Shown here: positions 5,693-12,082 of the stretch, one piece after another
How the letters are laid out: every line of letters begins with the position of its first letter
Numbering within the stretch: the stretch's first letter is position 1
Virus record (IMG/VR): IMGVR_UViG_3300027752_000032
Span: 1-46,235 of that record
Reading direction: 5' to 3' (one strand)
From: a virus
DNA length: 46,235 nucleotides
Notes under the pieces: generated by a model
The model's database searches: none
Told to the model about the DNA's origin: nothing
The model's input: the letters and a program-made list of their open reading frames with translations, nothing else
Made by a program: the position numbers and the translations under genes

Positions 5693-8347
5693 TTATCTGA
5701 CATCATATAATCTGATTTCAATATTACCTCTATCTACACCTTTAGTACTTCCTGTAAAATCTTCTTCTAAGAAGTTTAGAACTGCTTTTCCACTATCTAC
5801 ATCTTTAAAAAATATGTTTGCTGGAATAATACCTTCTCCAGGTGTACTTTGTCCATTAGCCATTACCCAAATATTTTTTCCTTCTGAACTAGTACAAGGG
5901 GTTAATGGATCTCCAGGTTGTGAAGGACTTATTGTATATAACCCAGCTACTGAAGCTGATAGCTCCCAATTCCATTGACAACCTGTATCATTACTAAGAA
6001 TAGTAACTGCTATTGCAGAACCTTTTGGATGTGACCAAAAAGCTACATATGAAGTATAAGGAAGACCAATACTACCACCACTAGCAGCAGCAATAATTCT
6101 ACCTTGCTGATCTACTGTAATGTCTGCATTAGTATATGCACCCGGTGATACAGCTGTATTATCTAAGTCAACTGTTAATGTATCTGTTGCAGTTACTGTA
6201 GTTGTTAAACCAACACCACCTGCAATTTTTGCAGTATTTCCATCTGCAATATCTTCAGAAGTTCCTAAATCACCACCAAGTAACCAACCATTATATGATC
6301 CAGATGTCCAAGGCACGTTAACAACTAACTGGTTGTTAGAATTAAACTGTACACCATAAGTTTTCCTTTCAGTATTACTTACTGGTTCAGCTGCTTGCGC
6401 TTGTACAACATCACTAAATAATTTACCAATACCAAGAACGGTTGATGTCATTGTTGATACAGATGCAGCGCCAGGTAATGTAATTGTTTTAACATTTACT
6501 GCATCTACGTGACCAGTTGCATCTTGTGTAATACTATCTACTACTGTAAAAGTACCTCCGGCTATAGGAGATGCTGTAGATGTTGTATCAGTTCTTGTTG
6601 TATCATCATGATCAATATTTAATTGTATACCACCTCCAGTAAGTGCTACGTTTGTACTTATCTTATCTAGACCTCTAAACTGAACTTCTACTCCGTCTGT
6701 TACAGGTTCAATACCTGTACCATCACCAATTGTCCAACTAGACATAGTACCTCCGGCTGTTGACCATGGTACATTTACAACTAATTGTTGATCTGAATTA
6801 AATTGAATACCATATGTTCTATCTATTGTAGTTGATACTGGCTGAGCTCCTACTGTCTGTACTATATCATCCCATAGTTTACCTGTTCCGGTAACAGTAG
6901 ATGACATAACTGGTACTGAAGAAGGGATAACAGGGAAAGCAACTAAATTACCTTCTCCATTTACATATTGACTAGCTAATCCAATCCAAGATATATCTAA
7001 AACACCACTGGATGTTACTGGCGTACCATTAACACTAACTGCATTTCCATCCATAGCAAGCCCTACACTTGTTACAGTTCCTGTTCCTACAGAAGGGAAT
7101 GTTTGTAGTGATCCTGTACCATCTATATATTGACTTGCCGTACCTGCACCTGTAAACGTTAAAGTACCGGCACCTGTTACAGGTGATCCTGAAACAGTAA
7201 ATGCTGAAGGTGCTGATAAACCAACACTAGTAACAGAACCAGATCCACCTGACGCAGATATAGTTATATTATTTACTCCATCATCAAATATTGTAATATT
7301 AGCACCTTGAACTAGATTGAGTGCACCAGACAAACTATTTACAGATGTTACATGAGTTGGGAATGCTGGAACAACCGCATCAATCCTTACACCAGGAGTT
7401 CCTAAATCTGTTAGAGTAATGTTTGAACCTGCCTCTAAAAGTGTTTTGGTTAAACTACCATCACTACCTGTTAAAGAAACAGAATAATCATCTACATTAG
7501 ATACAGCTCCACCAAGAACATAAGTTGTATTACTTGCAGCTGCTGGTGTTGGTAAAGTTACTGTTTTAAGATTTACTGCTGTAGGGTGTCCAGTTGCATC
7601 TTGAATTATTGTGTCCACAACCGTGAATGAACCACCAAATGCCGGTGTAACAACAGAACTAGTATCTACTCTAGTTGTATCATCATGATTAAATGTAACT
7701 GATTGACTAACGTTGTTATTTACAGAAGTAAGTTTTGTTCCTCCTATAAATAAAACACTTTCTCCATCTGTTACTGAAAAACCACCTTCACCACCTACAA
7801 GCCAAGAACTCATAGTTCCAACTGTTGGGAAAGCTTGTAAATTACCTTCACCATCTACATACTCTAAATTAGTTCCTTCCCAATTAAAAGCTATAGTTCC
7901 AGCACTTGTAATAGGTACACCAGCTATACTTAAAGAGTCTCCATCTATAGAAGCGTCTACACTAGTAACAGTTCCAACAAATTGATCTGTACTACTTATA
8001 GTTACATTATTAGAGCCATCATCAGTTATACTAATATTAGTACCACCATAAAGCTTTACTATATCTATAGTAGCATCTGATCCAGTAAGTATCAAATTAA
8101 CACCACCTTTAAATCCTGCACTACTATAATCATATGTAGTATCAGTACCTGCTACTATAGCATCAGCAAATTGTTTAGCTGAGATTAAAGTTTGTTCTAC
8201 CTTTGGCAAGTAAGCCATTACATTTAATGAACTTTCTGCTTTTGTAGATAATACAAAGTAGTCATCCTTACTTGGTACGTAAGGAACAGGTTGTGTGAAT
8301 TTTTTCTTAGAAAATAATCCTAATACATCTTGAAGTAATGAGCCCAT
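5693..8347 (-). CDS. repeat-rich tail-fibre protein (884 aa)
   Basis: The product is a Gly/Ser/Thr/Val-rich beta-structured fibre. The N-terminus (MGSLLQDVLGLFSKKK, then KDDYFVLS) resembles those of the flanking fibre proteins and is a likely tail-attachment segment. The shaft holds three kinds of internal repeat: TVTSV...GVPIT modules at about residues 125, 370 and 422; HDDTTR...FTVVD...QDATGH modules at about 220 and 580; and KLxxDxVQ...QLVVNVPW modules at about 483 and 631. TVTSVG-type repeats are common in phage tail fibres. The C-terminal domain (residues 762-884, starting LPYTSYVAFW and ending NIEIRLYD) is related to the end of the 283-residue fibre in the same operon and is a candidate receptor-binding head. 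It lies 18 bp upstream of the VWA fibre gene. Confidence 0.85.
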   Translation of the reverse strand: MGSLLQDVLGLFSKKKFTQPVPYVPSKDDYFVLSTKAESSLNVMAYLPKVEQTLISAKQFADAIVAGTDTTYDYSSAGFKGGVNLILTGSDATIDIVKLYGGTNISITDDGSNNVTISSTDQFVGTVTSVDASIDGDSLSIAGVPITSAGTIAFNWEGTNLEYVDGEGNLQAFPTVGTMSSWLVGGEGGFSVTDGESVLFIGGTKLTSVNNNVSQSVTFNHDDTTRVDTSSVVTPAFGGSFTVVDTIIQDATGHPTAVNLKTVTLPTPAAASNTTYVLGGAVSNVDDYSVSLTGSDGSLTKTLLEAGSNITLTDLGTPGVRIDAVVPAFPTHVTSVNSLSGALNLVQGANITIFDDGVNNITISASGGSGSVTSVGLSAPSAFTVSGSPVTGAGTLTFTGAGTASQYIDGTGSLQTFPSVGTGTVTSVGLAMDGNAVSVNGTPVTSSGVLDISWIGLASQYVNGEGNLVAFPVIPSSVPVMSSTVTGTGKLWDDIVQTVGAQPVSTTIDRTYGIQFNSDQQLVVNVPWSTAGGTMSSWTIGDGTGIEPVTDGVEVQFRGLDKISTNVALTGGGIQLNIDHDDTTRTDTTSTASPIAGGTFTVVDSITQDATGHVDAVNVKTITLPGAASVSTMTSTVLGIGKLFSDVVQAQAAEPVSNTERKTYGVQFNSNNQLVVNVPWTSGSYNGWLLGGDLGTSEDIADGNTAKIAGGVGLTTTVTATDTLTVDLDNTAVSPGAYTNADITVDQQGRIIAAASGGSIGLPYTSYVAFWSHPKGSAIAVTILSNDTGCQWNWELSASVAGLYTISPSQPGDPLTPCTSSEGKNIWVMANGQSTPGEGIIPANIFFKDVDSGKAVLNFLEEDFTGSTKGVDRGNIEIRLYDVR
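6315..7975 (-). repeat. three interleaved families of internal repeats in the 884-aa fibre gene
   Basis: At protein level the shaft is built from TVTSV-type units (three copies), HDDTTR/QDATGH units (two copies) and QFNS-QLVVNVPW units (two copies). Copies are diverged in DNA, so this is an old duplication with selection on structure rather than a recent expansion. Boundaries are approximate. Confidence 0.7.
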
Positions 8348-8362
8348 TGTTTTTTATTTTAT

Positions 8363-8596
8363 CTAATTACGGTATCCATTTTTAAAAGCTTCTGATTGAA
8401 CAGGCTCAGCTGCTCTAGTAGACTTTTGTGGTGGATTCAAATTTGTTTTTTTAGCTGTTTTTATTCTAGCTGCAACAACTGCTTTATTCTTGGCACTTTG
8501 CAATGCTTGTGGAATAGTTGTAGGATTAAAAACCCCATTAGTTGTTGCTCTCTTATAGTTTTCTCCCTGCATAGGGAATGATATTTTCTTACCCAT
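8363..8596 (-). CDS. small basic hypothetical protein (77 aa)
   Basis: I do not recognise this 77-residue protein. It is basic and rich in Lys, Ala and Asn (for example KNKAVVAARIKTAKKTNLNPP), with no signal peptide, no membrane segment and no cysteine. The central part could form one helix; the ends look disordered. It lies 15 bp before the 884-residue fibre gene and 2 bp after the previous gene, so it is certainly part of the fibre/holin operon. Size and context allow a minor virion protein or fibre-assembly factor, but this is only an inference. Confidence 0.65.
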   Translation of the reverse strand: MGKKISFPMQGENYKRATTNGVFNPTTIPQALQSAKNKAVVAARIKTAKKTNLNPPQKSTRAAEPVQSEAFKNGYRN

Positions 8597-8598
8597 GA

Positions 8599-8820
8599 TT
8601 ATTTATTTTTATATTTTGTTGATGTTCCGCCATGACCCCTTACAAGCTGGCTATCTTTTTTATTAGCAAAGTTATCATAAACATCAGTAACGTTTCCTCC
8701 ACCCATATATCCTACAAGACCGCCATTTTTAGCATATGCATCTATTTTCATTCTGCTTGTTGGTACAAACGCATCACCGTCACTCATAGTACCACCTTTT
8801 CCATATTTTTCATTTTTCAT
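8599..8820 (-). CDS. small glycine-rich protein with GG motifs (73 aa)
   Basis: The 73-residue product is Gly- and Lys-rich and probably flexible. It holds three double-glycine sites: YGKGGTMSDGD near the N-terminus, AKNGGLVGYMGGG in the middle and RGHGGTS near the end. Similar KxGG-type sites occur in the large virion-like proteins of this window and in the 72-residue protein nearby. The gene overlaps the end of the 3TM holin gene by 11 bp and is followed 2 bp later by the 77-residue gene, which suggests coupled translation. Function is unknown; a small virion protein or linker is possible. Confidence 0.65.
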   Translation of the reverse strand: MKNEKYGKGGTMSDGDAFVPTSRMKIDAYAKNGGLVGYMGGGNVTDVYDNFANKKDSQLVRGHGGTSTKYKNK

Positions 8821-9232
8821 CTTTTCTGTTTTTTTTGTTATTATTTACTTTTTCCATTGATCTTCCACCAAAGTAAGCACCAATTACTGTTATTAAAACT
8901 AGTTGTAATAAGTCTACCCACTTGTCTTCTACTATAAACTCTATAACTCCAGCGTCTATAAATACTAATATTACTGTTGATACAACTAAGAATATAAGAA
9001 CCATAGGTCTCACATTTTTGCTGAGCCATGAATCTGAATTCATGTCTGAGGCCCACCTTGAAGTTATTTCTGTTTCCATTTCAACTTCATGCTTGGCTAT
9101 CAACTCTTTTATTTTTAATTCAGCAGCAAGCTTTTCATCTTTAGATGTAATAAGCTCATCTAAGACACCACCTATTCCTTCAACTAATTTAGTTGCACCG
9201 CTTGAAAATAATCTTGTTATAAAGTTTGGCAT
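8810..9232 (-). CDS. putative holin, 3TM family
   Basis: This 140-residue protein has a soluble, amphipathic N-terminal half (residues 1-65, with the acidic/basic helix ITSKDEKLAAELKIKELIAK). It is followed by SWLSKNVRPMVLIFLVVSTVILVFIDAG and a second hydrophobic segment, LLQLVLITVIGAYFGGRS, then a short basic tail. The WLSKNVRP motif directly before the first membrane helix and the GAYFGGRS end are characteristic of the 3TM phage holin family found in marine phages. Holins form holes in the inner membrane that let lysins reach the cell wall at the programmed time. It is encoded between two fibre-related genes and its stop overlaps the next start by 11 bp. A second holin-like protein is encoded near 13.7 kb. 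Confidence 0.75.
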   Translation of the reverse strand: MPNFITRLFSSGATKLVEGIGGVLDELITSKDEKLAAELKIKELIAKHEVEMETEITSRWASDMNSDSWLSKNVRPMVLIFLVVSTVILVFIDAGVIEFIVEDKWVDLLQLVLITVIGAYFGGRSMEKVNNNKKNRKDEK

Positions 9233-9236
9233 AATA

Positions 9237-10088
9237 TTATGGGTAAATTCTTATTTCTAATACAGCTCCTAAAAGTTGACCATCAATTCCTTGATTGCTA
9301 GTATTAATAGCTGTTATGTTAAAACCTGTTGCAAAGCTACTAGTAACACTTACTATTACACCTCCGCTTGATGATTTTGTAGTTTGAGAACAACTTACTG
9401 CTGCTTTATTTATATCTGTTAAAGGTGTAGAATATGTAGCTACATACTGCCCTGTTGTATTATATGTCCAATTAATAGTTATACCTGCAGAGTTTTCTAA
9501 AATAGGACCTGTGGGTGGTACTGAACCATCTTGAGATAATAATTGTACAAAAGATGTATATGGCAAAGATTGTGAACTAGAAATAGTTATTTCATCAGCT
9601 GCTTCAGTAAATGATATATTATTTCCTGGTTTTAAAGACTTAAAATTAAGTGTCTCACCTATTTTGTTTTTCCATATACCAGTACCTGTTCCTACATTAG
9701 CTGCTAGATTGGGTTCACCACTAGTATCAATTTCTACATAATTAGTATCTACAGATTCAGCTAAAGTTAAATTAGGACTTAGTGATTTTAATGTACGGAA
9801 AGTAACAGTACATTCACCTGTGTCAGGATCAACTACTTTATTTTGAAATATAGATCCTGTATCTCCTACAGGTACATCAGGTACATTCTTATAAGTACAA
9901 GATGCAGCTTCAACTTTAAAGTCTGATATTTTAATTAATTTAACTGCTTTATAAGGTATAGGAGATGCAACACCAGTCATATCCGGTTGTTCATTCCATT
10001 TACCTAATACAAGCACGTCATCCTTTTCAGCTAGTTTAGAATACTTGCCTTGTCTAATTAAACTTAATATGTCAGTTAAAATGTTCAT
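9237..10088 (-). CDS. short tail-fibre protein (283 aa)
   Basis: The N-terminus (MNILTDILSLIRQGK, then EKDDVLVLGKW) resembles the first 45 residues of the 884-residue fibre (QDVLGLFSKKK, then KDDYFVLS). The C-terminal domain, from residue 175 (LPYTSFVQLL) to the end (VLEIRIYP), resembles residues 762-884 of that fibre (LPYTSYVAFW to NIEIRLYD). The middle is a short beta-rich stretch. It therefore looks like a compact version of the long fibre, with the same anchor and tip and little shaft. It may be a short side fibre or an alternative receptor-binding protein. It sits 3 bp after the 72-residue gene and 4 bp before the holin gene. Confidence 0.75.
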   Translation of the reverse strand: MNILTDILSLIRQGKYSKLAEKDDVLVLGKWNEQPDMTGVASPIPYKAVKLIKISDFKVEAASCTYKNVPDVPVGDTGSIFQNKVVDPDTGECTVTFRTLKSLSPNLTLAESVDTNYVEIDTSGEPNLAANVGTGTGIWKNKIGETLNFKSLKPGNNISFTEAADEITISSSQSLPYTSFVQLLSQDGSVPPTGPILENSAGITINWTYNTTGQYVATYSTPLTDINKAAVSCSQTTKSSSGGVIVSVTSSFATGFNITAINTSNQGIDGQLLGAVLEIRIYP

Positions 10089-10091
10089 ATG

Positions 10092-10310
10092 CTATTTACC
10101 AGAGTGGGTCCAACCACCTAATTTATATTTTTGTTTTTTACTTTCTCCTTTGCTATTAGTTGTGATTCTTTCTGCATCACCGCCCTTACGCATTTTTTCT
10201 GTGTAAGAGCCTTGCATCATGTCCTCTAATTCACCACCGGTTCTCATAAGCATTTTACTTTTTTGCCTTGATATTTTACCTTTGGGTAAACACAATCCTT
10301 TCTTTGCCAT
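10092..10310 (-). CDS. small basic GG-motif protein (72 aa)
   Basis: The 72-residue product is strongly basic and probably disordered. It has three double-glycine sites: RTGGELEDM, MRKGGDAER and YKLGGWTHSG. These resemble sites in the 73-residue protein and in several large virion-like proteins of this phage. The N-terminus (MAKKGLCLPKGKISRQKSK) could bind nucleic acid or an acidic surface. It lies 3 bp before the short fibre gene and 12 bp after the stop of the mini-gene at 10323-10469. I do not recognise a named family. Confidence 0.65.
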   Translation of the reverse strand: MAKKGLCLPKGKISRQKSKMLMRTGGELEDMMQGSYTEKMRKGGDAERITTNSKGESKKQKYKLGGWTHSGK

Positions 10311-10322
10311 TTTATTTTAATT

Positions 10323-10469
10323 TTAAATATCCAATGTAAACGTTACAAAGAATAAATATAGTTTTACAGTTGTATAATCATATTCACCATCTGGTCTCAT
10401 AAATTCCCAGCCTAGGGCTAGTCTATCATGAGGCCAATGAAATGCTATTTCTAGTGCCCAGTTGTCCAT
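10323..10469 (-). CDS. small protein (48 aa), aromatic-rich
   Basis: A 49-codon frame reads MDNWALEIAFHWPHDRLALG, then WEFMRPDGEYDYTTVK, then LYLFFVTFTLDI. Its ATG overlaps the stop of the preceding mini-gene in TAATG, a classic coupling signal. The composition is not random: there are two Trp, several His and acidic residues, and a beta-strand-like hydrophobic end. This looks like the small, conserved, unnamed proteins I associate with phages of marine bacteria, but I cannot name the family. The frame is short and easily missed. Function is unknown. Confidence 0.65.
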   Translation of the reverse strand: MDNWALEIAFHWPHDRLALGWEFMRPDGEYDYTTVKLYLFFVTFTLDI

Positions 10470-10570
10470 TATATTTTGCTTTTGGTTTTGTTACAAAGTC
10501 CTTGACGGCAATGTCCTAAACAGACTTTACCTTTTGATATCCATTGAATAAATAAACAAATTTGTCTCAT
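10469..10570 (-). CDS. cysteine-rich mini-protein (33 aa)
   Basis: A 34-codon frame reads MRQICLFIQWISKGK, then VCLGHCRQGLCNKTKSKI. It has four Cys (residues 5, 18, 22 and 27) and a His within a 23-residue span, a pattern that could bind a metal, and it is basic overall. Its ATG overlaps the stop of the upstream gene in TGATG, and its own stop overlaps the next start in TAATG. This double overlap is the best evidence that it is translated. Function is unknown. Confidence 0.55.
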   Translation of the reverse strand: MRQICLFIQWISKGKVCLGHCRQGLCNKTKSKI

Positions 10571-10827
10571 CACTTTAGTTCCTTTTTTTTAGGTTTTCTT
10601 TTTCTTGTCTTACCTGCAACAGCTTTAGGTACATGACCTAACTGATTACCAACTTCTTTAATTGCTCGTCCTACGTCAGATAATTCATCTGCTGTTAACT
10701 TATAACGTTTTACTATTTCTAGTAAAGTTGCTTCAGCTTTTTCATCTATTGTAGTCTTTGACCAAATAGCTCTCCAAGAGTCTTGCAGGCTATATGTCCA
10801 AATAACATGTATAATTTTTTTAAACAT
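10570..10827 (-). CDS. hypothetical helical protein (85 aa), first gene of the fibre operon
   Basis: The product begins MFKKIIHVIWTYSLQDSWRAIW, continues with a helical middle (TIDEKAEATLLEIVKRYKL, DELSDVGRAIKEVGNQLG) and ends in a very basic tail (KTRKRKPKKKELK). I chose the ATG at 10827 because the frame upstream to 10878 encodes low-complexity residues from the A/T-rich promoter region. It is the first gene after the divergent region shared with nrdB and is followed by two overlapping mini-genes. The family is familiar to me from phages of marine bacteria but has no assigned function. The basic tail suggests nucleic-acid or membrane-surface contact. Confidence 0.65.
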   Translation of the reverse strand: MFKKIIHVIWTYSLQDSWRAIWSKTTIDEKAEATLLEIVKRYKLTADELSDVGRAIKEVGNQLGHVPKAVAGKTRKRKPKKKELK

Positions 10828-11035
10828 AAATTTGTTTTTTAAAAGTACTATATGAATAATATACAAATTTTGTGTCACTTAACCAACTGATTAAGATTTT
10901 AAAATCTTATCTTTGTGTTGCTTGCTGATAACAATATACAAATTTTAACTTAGTTAAAATAAATATAATAGCATATAAAAAGTGATAGTTCTCTTTTATA
11001 TCTCAGTTACATTTAGTAAATTAAATACATCTAGT
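10828..11035. promoter_or_regulatory. divergent promoter region between the fibre operon and nrdBA
   Basis: This is the upstream part of the only divergent strand switch in the window. It is almost entirely A/T and contains no convincing gene. On the plus strand, TATCTTTG (10908-10915) is a perfect TAnnTTTG -7 box, but no good TTTG lies at the right distance upstream. An exact 14-bp direct repeat, AATATACAAATTTT, is present at 10858-10871 and 10933-10946. On the minus strand this reads as TTTGTATATT, and a similar sequence occurs before the 971-residue protein gene at 43235-43244. Confidence 0.5.
10858..10946 (-). repeat. exact 14-bp direct repeat upstream of the fibre operon
   Basis: AATATACAAATTTT occurs at 10858-10871 and at 10933-10946, 75 bp apart. 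Read on the minus strand, each copy is AAAATTTGTATATT. The nearer copy ends about 30 bp before the start at 10827, a plausible distance for a promoter element; the other might be a second promoter or a regulator site. Confidence 0.5.
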
Positions 11036-11069
11036 AGCCGCATTCTTTAAATAGAGAATGTGGCTTTTT
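11036..11069 (+). terminator. terminator-like hairpin in the nrdBA leader (possible attenuator)
   Basis: AGCCGCATTCT (11036-11046) pairs with AGAATGTGGCT (11055-11065) over 11 bp with one G-U pair, around an 8-base loop. The final T begins a TTTTT run (11065-11069). This has the full form of an intrinsic terminator on the plus strand. No plus-strand gene lies upstream until 2470, so it either stops antisense transcripts or attenuates transcription into nrdB, whose start is 21 bp further on. Confidence 0.65.
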
Positions 11070-11089
11070 AATCCTTAACACATATCCTT

Positions 11090-12070
11090 ATGAATAAAAA
11101 CATCTTCAAACCCAGAGTAAATATACTACCTTATGAATATCCACAACTATTAGCATATAAAGATGCCATAAGACATTCCTACTGGATTGATACAGAATTT
11201 AACTTTACAGAAGACATACAAGACTTTAAAGTCACTATATCAAAAGAAGAAAGAGATGTTATTAAAAAGACTATGTTGGCCATTGCTCAAATAGAAGTTA
11301 ATGTAAAAACTTTTTGGGCAGACCTTTATAAGAGAATGCCTATTACTGAGGTGGGTGATGTTGGGATGACATTTGCTGAATCAGAAGTAAGACATAAAGA
11401 TGCTTACGCCAGGTTACTTAGAATACTAGGACTTGAAAAAGAATTTCAAAGTGTTATTGATGTACCTGCCATTGCAGGTAGACTTAAGTACTTAAAGAAG
11501 TACCTAAATGGTACACGTTCTAAAGATGACAAGATGTACACTAAGTCTGTTCTGTTGTTCTCTTTATTTATAGAGCACGTAAGTTTGTTTAGTCAATTCT
11601 TAATAATGATGAGCTTTAATAAAGAAAAGAACGTCTTTAAAGGTATATCTAATGTTGTAGAGGCAACATCAAAAGAAGAAGATATCCACGGTAACTTTGG
11701 AGCTGAACTTATTAATATAATTAAGAAAGAAAACCCTGAGTGGTTTGACAAAGAATTTGAAGATTTAATTTATTCTGCATGTAGAAAAGCTTATAGAGCT
11801 GAATGTGGTATACTAGACTGGATCTTTGAACAAGGTGAACTTAGCTTTTTACCACAAAATACAATACAACATTTTATTAAGAACAGATTTAACAACTCAC
11901 TAGAAAAGATAGGTATGAAACCAATCTTTGAAGTTGACTCAGAACTAATAAGCTCTACTGAATGGTTTGATATAGAAATACTAGGAACCAAAGAAGGAGA
12001 CTTCTTTTACAAGAAGAGTGTAGATTACAACAAGAAAAGCAAAAGCATCACAGAAGATGACTTATTTTAA
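11090..12070 (+). CDS. nrdB: class I ribonucleotide reductase, beta (radical) subunit
   Basis: NrdB carries the di-metal cofactor and radical that starts reduction of ribonucleotides to deoxyribonucleotides in NrdA. The 326-residue product shows the expected metal ligands: E69 (QIEVNV), E99-x-x-H102 (SEVRH), E162 (FIEHVSLF) and E197-x-x-H200 (EEDIHGNFG). Y106 lies four residues after H102, the place of the radical tyrosine of E. coli NrdB, so a tyrosyl-radical type is expected. The C-terminus (EDDLF) is the acidic, aromatic-ended tail that docks on the alpha subunit. Nearly full family length is present and no intron is visible. It is transcribed with nrdA, 12 bp downstream, on the opposite strand to both flanking virion operons. 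A terminator-like hairpin precedes it. Confidence 0.97.
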   Translation: MNKNIFKPRVNILPYEYPQLLAYKDAIRHSYWIDTEFNFTEDIQDFKVTISKEERDVIKKTMLAIAQIEVNVKTFWADLYKRMPITEVGDVGMTFAESEVRHKDAYARLLRILGLEKEFQSVIDVPAIAGRLKYLKKYLNGTRSKDDKMYTKSVLLFSLFIEHVSLFSQFLIMMSFNKEKNVFKGISNVVEATSKEEDIHGNFGAELINIIKKENPEWFDKEFEDLIYSACRKAYRAECGILDWIFEQGELSFLPQNTIQHFIKNRFNNSLEKIGMKPIFEVDSELISSTEWFDIEILGTKEGDFFYKKSVDYNKKSKSITEDDLF

Positions 12071-12082
12071 AACCAACTAATT

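Noticed and set aside
8841-9056. Alternative minus-strand frame inside the 3TM holin gene
   Set aside because: It overlaps the holin frame in another phase and encodes no plausible domain, while the holin frame has a family motif and membrane segments.
10828-11089. Possible tRNA gene in the divergent region
   Set aside because: No T-loop GTTCGA-type sequence or cloverleaf was found; the only clear structure is the terminator-like hairpin.
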